Assembly: GCA_041477815.1 (NCBI GenBank)
Contig: JBGOUV010000296.1
Span: forward strand, 1 to 8,633
Length of the DNA: 8,633 bases
Reading direction: 5' to 3'
Source: JBGOUV01 sp041477815
Lineage (GTDB): Bacteria > Acidobacteriota > Terriglobia > Bryobacterales > JACQDG01
This document shows, piece by piece, positions 1 to 6,747 of this stretch. Position 1 is the first letter of the stretch; every line of letters begins with the position of its first letter. Under the pieces are notes generated by a model. It worked only from the letters and a program-made list of their open reading frames with translations, did not search any database and had not been told where the DNA came from. The position numbers and the translations under genes were made by a program.

Positions 1-111
1 GGCGGCCTGCTGCGCCACAAGGGCTGGCGCGCCGAAACCGTCAACCTCCCGCGTCTCTCGTCCCAGCAGGACCACGCCCTGCTCGCCCCCGCTGAAATCG
101 AAGTCGAGTGA
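1..111 (+). CDS. C-terminal end of a DUF2760-like protein (partial)
   Basis: An open frame enters from the left edge and gives 36 residues before TGA at 109-111; they begin GGLLRHKGWRAE and end LLAPAEIEVE. A 'LL..KGW....V.LP' stretch followed by 'APAE.E' resembles, from memory, the tail of DUF2760 proteins, which often sit directly upstream of a pair of Hsp70 genes in Acidobacteria, Planctomycetes and Proteobacteria. The position fits: the stop overlaps the GTG start of an Hsp70 remnant (GTGA, 108-111), and a complete Hsp70 follows. The molecular function of the family is not established. Only the tail is visible, so the name leans heavily on context. The frame and the stop are clear. Confidence 0.55.
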   Translation, partial: GGLLRHKGWRAETVNLPRLSSQQDHALLAPAEIEVE

Positions 112-293
112 TCATCGGCATTGATCTGGGCGCCACCAACTCCGCCGTGGACACGGCCGCGGGCGCAGGAATCCTCGTGTCCCTCCAGACCGTCATTACC
201 GAGACCGGTGTCCCGGAGCTATGGCGCGTGGCCCGCGACCACCGCCGCTGGAAACTGCCATTCAACCTGAGAGCGGTCCCGGTGATCCCATGA
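108..293 (+). pseudogene. Hsp70 paralogue collapsed by an in-frame internal deletion (61 codons left)
   Basis: The frame starts at GTG 108, overlapping the upstream stop (GTGA), and ends at TGA 291-293, overlapping the next start (ATGA). Residues 1-14 read MIIGIDLGATNSAV, the Hsp70 phosphate-1 ATP loop, and match MKVGIDLGTTNSAV of the gene that follows. From about residue 23 the protein resembles residues 522-560 of that Hsp70: TETGVPELW against TEVGTLDLW, then RRWKLPFNLRAV against HQWRLEFQLRKAV. This is the last part of an Hsp70 substrate-binding domain. Phosphate-2, connect and adenosine motifs are all absent. First Hsp70s in such operons are, as I recall, near 600 residues and end just after this motif, so roughly 500 codons seem to be missing around bases 150-173. 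It cannot act as an ATPase chaperone. It may survive as a coupling leader, or it may be an assembly collapse. Confidence 0.72.
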
Positions 294-2914
294 AAGTCGG
301 CATCGATCTCGGAACCACCAATTCAGCCGTCGCCTTCATCGACGAGCGCGAGGCCGAAACCGAGTTCCCCCCGGTCCACATCCAGTCCCTCCCTCAATAC
401 GTTCGGGCCGGCACGATCGAGCCCCGCCGGACGCTCCCCTCCTTTCTCTTTCTAGGGGATCAACAATATGTAGGACTCTATGCCCGCGAGCAGGGCGCGC
501 TGGTCCCCACCCGCTTGGTCCATTCCGCCAAGTCCTGGCTCTCCAACCCCGAGGTCGACCGCCGCGACAAGATTCTCCCCTGGGACTCGCAGGAAACGGG
601 CCGCATTCTTTCCCCCGTCGAAGTCTCCGCCCGCTACCTCGCCCACATGCGCGAGGCCTGGGACCAGTCCCATCCCCAGTTTCCGCTCGTGGACCAAGAC
701 ATAGTCCTCACCGTCCCTGCCTCTTTCGACGCGGAAGCCCGCGAGCTGACCGTGGAGGCCGCCCGCGAGGCCGGCCTCGTCAAGCTCACGCTGCTCGAAG
801 AGCCCGCCGCCGCCTTCTACTCCTGGATCTCGTCCCACCTCGCCGCCTCCCGCGCGCTGCTGTTCGACGGCCAGACCGTCCTGGTCGTCGACGTCGGCGG
901 CGGCACCTCCGACTTCACCCTCATCCGCGTCGCCCGCGACGGCGACCGGGTGGAGTTCACCCGCACCGCCGTCGGCAAACACCTCCTGCTGGGCGGCGAC
1001 AACCTCGATCTCACCCTCGCCTGGCTGGCCGAAACCAAGCTCAACAAGCAGCTCGCCATCCGCCAGCGGAGCGGCCTCCGCCGGCAGTGCACCGTCGCCA
1101 AAGAGCGCCTCCTCACCGAGCCCAACCTCGACAAGGTGAAGATCCAGATTCTCGGGGCCGGAACGTCCCTCATCGGCGGCACCATGGAGACCGAGATCCT
1201 CCGCGAGGAAGCCGTGGAGCTGACCCTGGAGGGCTTTCTCCCCGCCTGCGACCGCGCCGACCGGCCCAAAGAAGAGAAGCGCAGCCTCTTCCGCGAGCTC
1301 GGCCTGCCCTATGTCTCAGACCCCGCTATCACCCGCCACCTCGCCGCGTTCCTCGAATCGACGCCCGCCGGCCCCGACGCGCTTCTGTTCAACGGCGGCT
1401 TCTTCATCCCCGACCTCTGCCGCCAGCGCGTCGCCGACGTCCTGGAGCACTGGTACGGCCGCCGCCCGGTGATCCTCGAAAACCACGACCTCGACCTCGC
1501 CGTAGCCGCCGGAGCCGCCTACTACTCCTTCGTACGTTCCACCGGCGCCGGCGTGGTCGTGCGCGGCGGTCTCCCCCGCACCTACTACATTGGTATCGAC
1601 TCCTCCGCCGACCGTCTCCGCACCGTCTGCCTGGTCCCCCGAGGCTCGGAAGAGGGCTCGACGCTCGAGGTCGACCGCGAGGACCTCCAGCTCGTGGCCA
1701 ACCGCCCGGTGGCCTTCCGCCTTTTTAGCTCTCTGACCCGCACCGATGACCGCCTCGCCGACCTGGTCGAGTTCCCGCCCGACGACCCCGAACTCCATCG
1801 CCATGCTCCGCTCCAGGCCGTCATCCGTTTCGGCAAGCGCACCGGCGAGCGGCTGATCCCGGTAACGGTGGGCGCCCGCCTCACGGAAGTAGGCACCCTC
1901 GACTTGTGGTGCAAGTCCAAAGTGAGCGACCACCAGTGGCGCCTGGAGTTTCAGCTCCGCAAGGCGGTCCCCTCCGAGCGGGTGAAACCTCTGACGGTCA
2001 TCGGCGACGAAGTCGTGCAGCGCGCCCTGAGCCTGATCCGCGAGTCTTTCGATTCCCTGCGCCCCGAAGAGCTTCCGGGCCGGCTGGAAGCCACGCTAGG
2101 TCTGGGTAAGAACTCGTGGCCTCTGAGCGCCATCCGCGCGCTGGCCGACGTCCTGCTGGAGCTCGCCGACAACCGCCGCCGCACCCCCGCCTGGGAAGCC
2201 CGCTGGCTCAACCTCACCGGTTTCTGCCTCCGTCCCGGCTTCGGCTTTCCCGGCGACGACTTCCGCGTCGAGCAGACCCGCCGCCTCTGGGCGCAAGGCC
2301 TCGTCTTTCCCAACCAGGTCCAATGCGAGATCGATTGGTGCATCTTCTGGGGACGCGTTGCCGGCGGCCTCCACCGCAACCAGCAGGTCGACCTCTACCA
2401 GCGTCTGGCCGCCGGCCTCCTCGCCAAGAAGCGGCCCCGGGTCAACGAGCATCTCTGGCGCGAGATGTGGCGCACCGCCTCCAGCCTCGAACTACTACCC
2501 TCTCACACCAAGACCGACCTGGGCAACGCCCTGGTCAAGCGCGTCCAGACCAAAGACTACAGCGCGAGCGAGCTGTGGTGCCTCTCGCGCCTGGGGGCCC
2601 GCCGGCTCTTCTACGGCCCGGCCAACCAGGTCCTGCCGCCGTCCCCCGTGGCCCGCTGGGTGGACGCGCTGCTCCCGGTCCCTGCGGCCGCCGAAGCCGT
2701 GGCCCTGATGGCTCGCCGCACCGGCGACCTCACCCGCGACCTGCCGCCCGCCACCCTGGAACTGGCCCGCCGCACCCTCGCCCAACGCCCCGACGCCGAC
2801 CGCCTGCTCCGCCTCCTGGAAGGCGATGAGCCACACGACGCGCAACTCATGGAGCGCATCTTTGGCGAGGAGCTTCCCAGCGGACTGGTTACGCTGTTAG
2901 ACTCGACGGTATGA
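290..2914 (+). CDS. Hsp70-family chaperone-like ATPase with long C-terminal extension
   Basis: An 874-residue cytosolic protein. The actin-like ATPase core is complete: phosphate-1 GIDLGTTNS (4-12), connect-1 with TVPASFDAEAR (141-151) and LLEEPAAAFYSW (168-179), phosphate-2 VVDVGGGTSDFTL (199-211), adenosine motif LLFNGGFFIPD (365-375), and a closing LDLAVAAGAAYYSF helix (401-414). A short beta-rich segment ending in TEVGTLDLW and WRLEFQLR (532-557) stands where DnaK has its peptide-binding domain. About 300 further residues (roughly 575-874) resemble the DUF3731 tail of bacterial Hsp70s outside the DnaK/HscA groups; there is no DnaK EEVD-like end. I place the start at ATG 290 because the ATP loop begins at once and the ATG overlaps the preceding TGA (ATGA). 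A start at 221 would add 23 residues with no Hsp70 likeness. No clear Shine-Dalgarno precedes 290, which fits translational coupling. Its clients are unknown. Confidence 0.93.
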   Translation: MKVGIDLGTTNSAVAFIDEREAETEFPPVHIQSLPQYVRAGTIEPRRTLPSFLFLGDQQYVGLYAREQGALVPTRLVHSAKSWLSNPEVDRRDKILPWDSQETGRILSPVEVSARYLAHMREAWDQSHPQFPLVDQDIVLTVPASFDAEARELTVEAAREAGLVKLTLLEEPAAAFYSWISSHLAASRALLFDGQTVLVVDVGGGTSDFTLIRVARDGDRVEFTRTAVGKHLLLGGDNLDLTLAWLAETKLNKQLAIRQRSGLRRQCTVAKERLLTEPNLDKVKIQILGAGTSLIGGTMETEILREEAVELTLEGFLPACDRADRPKEEKRSLFRELGLPYVSDPAITRHLAAFLESTPAGPDALLFNGGFFIPDLCRQRVADVLEHWYGRRPVILENHDLDLAVAAGAAYYSFVRSTGAGVVVRGGLPRTYYIGIDSSADRLRTVCLVPRGSEEGSTLEVDREDLQLVANRPVAFRLFSSLTRTDDRLADLVEFPPDDPELHRHAPLQAVIRFGKRTGERLIPVTVGARLTEVGTLDLWCKSKVSDHQWRLEFQLRKAVPSERVKPLTVIGDEVVQRALSLIRESFDSLRPEELPGRLEATLGLGKNSWPLSAIRALADVLLELADNRRRTPAWEARWLNLTGFCLRPGFGFPGDDFRVEQTRRLWAQGLVFPNQVQCEIDWCIFWGRVAGGLHRNQQVDLYQRLAAGLLAKKRPRVNEHLWREMWRTASSLELLPSHTKTDLGNALVKRVQTKDYSASELWCLSRLGARRLFYGPANQVLPPSPVARWVDALLPVPAAAEAVALMARRTGDLTRDLPPATLELARRTLAQRPDADRLLRLLEGDEPHDAQLMERIFGEELPSGLVTLLDSTV

Positions 2915-3717
2915 AACCTGTCCTTTGCCTGCTGCTGGCCGCCGCCTCGGTCTGCGCCGCCGACCTGAAGAAGTCCCGCACCTTCCACGCCTCGTTCGAC
3001 AAGGGCACTGACGCCGATTTCGCCCTCGGCGACAAGCGTCTCTACACGGCCCCCAGCTACAAGGCCCAGCTCGAAGCCAAGCCCGGCCTCGACCACCCCG
3101 ATGTAAGCATTGTTAAGGGGCAAGGAAAGTTCGGCGCGGCGCTGCAGTTCCGCAAGAAGAACGTTAAGGCCATCTTCTACCAGGGCGCCAAGAACGTCGC
3201 CTTCCGCGAGGACGGCTGGACCGGAACCATCTCCTTCTGGCTGAACCTTAGCCCCGACCAGGACCTGGAGCCCGGCTTCTGCGACCCCATTCAGGTGACC
3301 GACAAAGCCTTCAACGACTCCGCCATCTGGGTCGACTTCACCCGGGACGAGCGCCCGCGCCACTTCCGTTTGGGCGTCTTTGGCGACCTGAAGACCTGGA
3401 ACCCCGGCAACGTCCCCGCCGACAAGGACCCCAACTTCACCAAGCGCCTGATCCCGGTCACCCAGCCGCCCTTCCAGCGCGGCAAGTGGACCCACGTGGT
3501 TATCACCCATACCGGTCTGGGCAGCGGTAAGGGTGTGGCTAAGTTATATCTGGACGGCAAGCTGCAGGGCACGACGCCGAGTATTGCTGAGCCCTTCCGC
3601 TGGGATATGTCCCGCGCCGCGCTCCGGCTGGGGGTCAACTATGTCGGCCTGTTCGACGAGCTGACCGTCTACAACGAGGCTCTCACCGATCAGGAAGTCG
3701 CCAAGCTGCGCCGCTGA
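2911..3717 (+). CDS. secreted LamG/concanavalin A-like fold protein
   Basis: 268 residues. The N-terminus MKPVLCLLLAAASVCAAD is a typical signal peptide with a type I cleavage site after the Ala-Ala near residue 17. Cys15 lacks a good lipobox, so a free secreted or periplasmic protein is more likely than a lipoprotein. The body follows the LamG/laminin-G-like order: FHASFD (25-30), GKFGAALQF (72-80), WTGTISFWLNLS (103-114), GKWTHVVITH (191-200), KLYLDGKLQG (211-220), and the closing LFDELTVYNEALTDQEV (247-263). Such jelly-roll domains bind glycans or other ligands. No catalytic domain is attached, and no glycosidase acid pair stands out. The ATG overlaps the Hsp70 stop (ATGA, 2911-2914) and has no Shine-Dalgarno, so translation is probably coupled to the chaperone gene. 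The ligand cannot be told from sequence. Confidence 0.85.
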   Translation: MKPVLCLLLAAASVCAADLKKSRTFHASFDKGTDADFALGDKRLYTAPSYKAQLEAKPGLDHPDVSIVKGQGKFGAALQFRKKNVKAIFYQGAKNVAFREDGWTGTISFWLNLSPDQDLEPGFCDPIQVTDKAFNDSAIWVDFTRDERPRHFRLGVFGDLKTWNPGNVPADKDPNFTKRLIPVTQPPFQRGKWTHVVITHTGLGSGKGVAKLYLDGKLQGTTPSIAEPFRWDMSRAALRLGVNYVGLFDELTVYNEALTDQEVAKLRR

Positions 3718-5565
3718 CTACCTGTTGCGGGTCTTGGTGTTCACGGTATTCGAGTACGGCGAATTGCCCACGCCGTTGTACGCCCGCACGCGGTGCCAGT
3801 AGCGCCGGTTAGACTGCAAGCCGGTGCTGGAGAACGTCCTTACGTTCACCCCCACCGTGCCGACCTGGGCGAAACTCGTGCCGTCGCTGGAGCGCTCGAT
3901 CTTGAACCCGTCTTCGTTCGAGGAGTTGTCGGTCCAGGCCAGGTTGATCTGGCTGCCGGATACGGCCGTGTTGGTCAGGCTGCTGGGGGCCGCCGGAGCG
4001 GAGCCGCCGCCGGGGGTCGTGGCGCTGGCGATGTTCGAGTAACCCGAGTCGCCGTTGGCATTGGACGCGCGCACCCGGTAGTAATAGGTGAGGCCCGGAT
4101 TCAGGCCCGTGTTTTGGAAGCTGGTCGCGCCCGGGGCGGTGGTAGTGATCTCCACGAAGTTGGTTCCGTCGGTGGAGCGCTCGATGCGGAATGTGGCCTC
4201 GTTAGACGAGTTGTCGGTCCAGGCCAGGTTGATCTGGCTCGACGAAATGGCCGTGGCGGTGAGGCCCGTGGGGACGTTCGGTATTCCCTTGACAATGGTG
4301 AAGTAATCCCCCGTCGCGCCCGTGGAGGTCAGGAACCTGGCGTCCAGGCGGTTATTGTTGATATCCAACACCATGGACCCGAGGGTGGACGTCCAGAGGT
4401 ACATGGCCGGGTGCTGGCTGACGGGGCTGGCCTGTCCCGACGATCCGGCCACGGCGTAAACGGCGCCCTCGTGGGGCCCCTTGCCGAGGGTCTGCTTCTG
4501 GTACGCGCCGGAGCCGTCCGCGCGGCCGCTGCCGCCGTCCTTCTTCATGCTGTCGGTAAAGGTCGTGGAGAGGCCGTAGTGGCCGTCGATCAGGAAGGAG
4601 CGCTCGTAGGAGTGGCTGTGGCCGGCTAGTACCAAGTCGACGCCGGCGGCCTCCAGAATCGGCAGCGCGTTCTGGCGCATCTCCACCAGCTCGATCTCGG
4701 TGTCGGAGTTGTGGGAGCCCTTGCTGTAGGGCGGATGGTGCCAGAAGGCGATGACCCAGTCCTTGTTGGTGGAGGCGATGTCGCTCTGCATCCAGGTCAT
4801 CATGGGACCGCCGGAGGCGCGGCTGGTCTCGAAGGAATCGAGACAAATGAAGTGAACGTTGCCGTAGTCGAAGGAATAGTAGGCTTCGGTGCCGCTGGCC
4901 AGCCCGCCGGCCTGGCCGCCGGCAGGCAGGCTGAATATATCGTAGTACGGCCCGGATTGGGTAGCGGAATCGGCGGACTGGCCGTCGTGGTTGCCGAGGG
5001 TCGGCCAGAGTACCGACTGGCGGAGCATAGTGGGGTACATGTTGAAGACCGCGGCCTGGTACTCGAGGTCGGTGCCGCTCGAGTAGGCATTGTCGCCCAG
5101 CATGAGCCACAGGTCGGTATAGCGGGAGCCGTTGAAGTTGAGGTAGGCGTCGCGGACGGCGCCGGCGTTGGCGTCGGCCGTTCCGGAGTCCCCCAGGACC
5201 CAGACGCGGGTGGGCTTGGCGCCGGTGGGCGAGGTGTAGAAGAAGTGGCCGGCGTCGCCCCCGGCCAGGATCGCGCTGGTGGATCCCACAGAGTAGTAAT
5301 ATTGGGTATTGGCGCCCAGGCCGGCCAGAGCTACCCGGTGCTCGGTGGTGACGGTGCCGTCCACGGCGCTCAAGGCGGTGCTCCCGGCCGTGGGGCCGTA
5401 GTAGACGCGGCTGTCGGTGGCGACATTGGTCCGCCAGCGCACCAGGACGCTGGAGGGAGTGCCCATTTGCAGATAGGGCCCGCGGCTCACGGCGGGTACT
5501 TGGGCGGTCGAATACACCACCAGCAGCAGAAGGCCGGCAGCGCCGGCGAGAGCGGCTCGTTTCAT
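3718..5565 (-). CDS. secreted purple acid phosphatase-like metallophosphoesterase with two Fn3 domains
   Basis: 615 residues. After a signal peptide (about 1-21, ending STAQ) comes a purple acid phosphatase N-terminal beta domain (about 22-112, with RGPYLQMGTPSSVLVRW). A calcineurin-like metallophosphatase domain follows (about 119-380), with all five metal-site motifs: LGDSG (D126), LGDNAY (D158), LGNHD (N192, H193), FWHHPPY (H276/H277) and AGHSHSYERS (H316, H318). Two fibronectin III domains (about 429-518 and 524-613) close the protein. The complete ligand set predicts a dinuclear-metal phosphomonoesterase or diesterase acting outside the cytoplasm, probably for phosphate scavenging; the substrate is inferred. 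The Fn3 modules may help attach it to a surface or polymer. The ATG overlaps the stop of the upstream TPR gene (ATGA, 5562-5565), and AAGG lies nine bases ahead of it. The TAG stop abuts the convergent LamG stop. Confidence 0.94.
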   Translation of the reverse strand: MKRAALAGAAGLLLLVVYSTAQVPAVSRGPYLQMGTPSSVLVRWRTNVATDSRVYYGPTAGSTALSAVDGTVTTEHRVALAGLGANTQYYYSVGSTSAILAGGDAGHFFYTSPTGAKPTRVWVLGDSGTADANAGAVRDAYLNFNGSRYTDLWLMLGDNAYSSGTDLEYQAAVFNMYPTMLRQSVLWPTLGNHDGQSADSATQSGPYYDIFSLPAGGQAGGLASGTEAYYSFDYGNVHFICLDSFETSRASGGPMMTWMQSDIASTNKDWVIAFWHHPPYSKGSHNSDTEIELVEMRQNALPILEAAGVDLVLAGHSHSYERSFLIDGHYGLSTTFTDSMKKDGGSGRADGSGAYQKQTLGKGPHEGAVYAVAGSSGQASPVSQHPAMYLWTSTLGSMVLDINNNRLDARFLTSTGATGDYFTIVKGIPNVPTGLTATAISSSQINLAWTDNSSNEATFRIERSTDGTNFVEITTTAPGATSFQNTGLNPGLTYYYRVRASNANGDSGYSNIASATTPGGGSAPAAPSSLTNTAVSGSQINLAWTDNSSNEDGFKIERSSDGTSFAQVGTVGVNVRTFSSTGLQSNRRYWHRVRAYNGVGNSPYSNTVNTKTRNR

Positions 5566-6236
5566 CGGGGTACGCCTTTCAGTCGTAGAATCTCGGAGCG
5601 GCGGGCCAGCCAGTGATCCTGGCGCGCCGCCTGGGCGGCGATGCGATCCACGCGCGCCACGGCCGAGTCGTAGTTCTTTAGCTCCAGATCGAGATCGATG
5701 GCCGCCAGCTCCAGAGTCACCACGGGTCCGAGCCGGGCGATGCCCTGGTCGAGCCCGCGGAGCGCGGCGGCGGGCGGCTGCAGCTTGGCGCGCTCCAGGT
5801 AGTACTCGGGCCGGGGCGCGGGGTGGCGGAGGAGGGCCTGGTTGTAGTCCTCGAGGGCGCTCTGGAAATGGCCGAGGCTGGCCTGCGCCCGGGCGCGGGC
5901 CACGAATCCTTCGGCTTGGCCGGGCTGCCGGCCGAGAAAGCGGTCCAGCGCGGTCCGGGCCTGTTCGGCGCGTCCGGCTTCCAGCAGCGTTTTGCCCCGC
6001 GCCAGATCCACCACGGCGAGCGCCGGGTTGAGCGCGGCAGCTCGATCGTAGTCGGACAGAGCCAGGTCCCAGCGTTGGAGGGAGCGGTGCAGGTCGCCGC
6101 GCTTCAGGTACAGCACGGCGTTGCGCGGCTCCTGCCGGAGCCGGCGGGTTACGTCCGCAATCTGCAGCTCCGGATCGAGGTGGGCGCCAGCCACCCCGGA
6201 CAGGAGCAGGCCCAACACCACCACCAGAACCCGCAT
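5562..6236 (-). CDS. secreted/periplasmic tetratricopeptide repeat protein
   Basis: 224 residues. The N-terminus MRVLVVVLGLLLSGVAGA is a signal peptide with likely cleavage after AGA (about residue 18). At least three TPR units of 34 residues follow: about 40-73 (YLKRGDLHRSLQRWDLALSD then YDRAAALNP), 74-107 (more degenerate), and 108-141 (ARAQASLGHFQSALEDYNQA then LLRHP). A weaker helical repeat seems to run to the C-terminus. TPR solenoids bind proteins; there is no catalytic motif. The stop overlaps the ATG of the secreted metallophosphoesterase, so the two are made together and may act together at the cell surface; that partnership is inferred. No good Shine-Dalgarno precedes the ATG. A TAAGAT sequence ends nine bases before it and might be a -10 element, but this is weak. 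Confidence 0.88.
   Translation of the reverse strand: MRVLVVVLGLLLSGVAGAHLDPELQIADVTRRLRQEPRNAVLYLKRGDLHRSLQRWDLALSDYDRAAALNPALAVVDLARGKTLLEAGRAEQARTALDRFLGRQPGQAEGFVARARAQASLGHFQSALEDYNQALLRHPAPRPEYYLERAKLQPPAAALRGLDQGIARLGPVVTLELAAIDLDLELKNYDSAVARVDRIAAQAARQDHWLARRSEILRLKGVPR
5575..5578 (-). promoter_or_regulatory. Shine-Dalgarno of the metallophosphoesterase gene
   Basis: On the minus strand the sequence reads GAAAGGCG before the ATG at 5565, with AAGG nine bases upstream. It lies inside the last codons of the TPR gene, so the phosphoesterase may be translated both by direct initiation and by coupling through the ATGA overlap. It is one of the few clear ribosome-binding sites in a window whose other junctions mostly lack one. 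Confidence 0.5.
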
Positions 6237-6300
6237 GACCGGATCATCTTAACAGGGTTAGGCGCGGGACACCATATCTCTCATGACATATGACCACAGC
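6237..6300. other. short intergenic gap, no clear signal
   Basis: These 64 bases separate the stop of the cytochrome gene from the start of the TPR gene, both on the minus strand. They are more AT-rich than the flanks and contain two small palindromes (TCATGA and CATATG). I see no convincing stem-loop with a T-run, so I cannot call a terminator. A promoter for the TPR-phosphoesterase pair is expected here but is not evident. Confidence 0.5.
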
Positions 6301-6747
6301 CTACTGGCCGAGCTCGTGGCAGCGGGAGCAGTCCAGGGGCGCCTGGCGCGTGCGATGGCAGTTGATGCAGGCGCGCATGGAGGTGGAGACCTCCTTCTGA
6401 AGGACGTCACGGGTCGCCACCGGACCGTGGCAGGTCCGGCAGTCGAGGCCGGCCTTGCCGTGGGAGGCGTGGCTGAAGAAGACGAAGTCGGGGAGCTGGT
6501 AGACCCGAACCCAGCGGATGGGGCTGGACTCCTTCTTCATGGCGGGGTGGCAAAGGAGGCAGCGGTCCAGGTTGGGGAGGGTGGCGCGCTCGGCGGTCAG
6601 GGCTTTGGTGTGGCAGTCCGTACACTTAATACCAACAGCGGAGTGCGCCTTGTGGCTGAACGAAATGGGCTGCGGGGCGACCGGAAGAGGGAGCTTCTCC
6701 TGGATACCCTGGTAGGCGGCTTGGAGCAAAAGCAGCGCGACGAGCAT
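6301..6747 (-). CDS. pentaheme c-type cytochrome (cytochrome c3/c7-like)
   Basis: 148 residues with five CxxCH haem-binding sites: CTDCH (42-46), CLLCH (63-67), CRTCH (103-107), CINCH (127-131) and CSRCH (140-144). FSHKAH (30-35) and FSHASH (91-96) supply extra histidines suited to be distal haem ligands, as in class III multihaem cytochromes. The stretch RWVRVYQLPDFVFFSHASH and the later CHGPV strongly recall the pentahaem region of ActA of alternative complex III, but the rest of ActA and its partner genes are absent. Haem is attached outside the cytoplasm; the hydrophobic start MLVALLLLQAAYQ is a short, minimal export signal. The ATG shares one base with the amidase stop (TGATG, 6745-6749), so translation is coupled and no Shine-Dalgarno is seen. 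An electron-transfer role is secure; the redox partner is unknown. Confidence 0.93.
   Translation of the reverse strand: MLVALLLLQAAYQGIQEKLPLPVAPQPISFSHKAHSAVGIKCTDCHTKALTAERATLPNLDRCLLCHPAMKKESSPIRWVRVYQLPDFVFFSHASHGKAGLDCRTCHGPVATRDVLQKEVSTSMRACINCHRTRQAPLDCSRCHELGQ

Noticed and set aside
221..289. In-frame ATG at 221 as the start of the large Hsp70.
   Set aside because: The 23 added residues (rich in Pro and Arg) are an out-of-frame reading of the Hsp70 remnant. The ATP loop begins directly after ATG 290, which also forms the ATGA overlap.
452..2845. Several minus-strand and alternate plus-strand frames of 100-240 codons inside the Hsp70 gene.
   Set aside because: They are Pro/Arg- or Gly/Ala-rich shadows with no recognisable domain, and Hsp70 motifs run without interruption in the main frame.
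3793..5616. Long plus-strand frames opposite the metallophosphoesterase.
   Set aside because: They encode Gly/Ala/Val-rich sequence without domains, the usual antisense shadow in GC-rich DNA. The minus strand carries complete catalytic motifs.
6237..6300. Possible terminator or operator using the TCATGA and CATATG palindromes.
   Set aside because: Each is only six bases, they do not form one longer hairpin, and no T-run follows.
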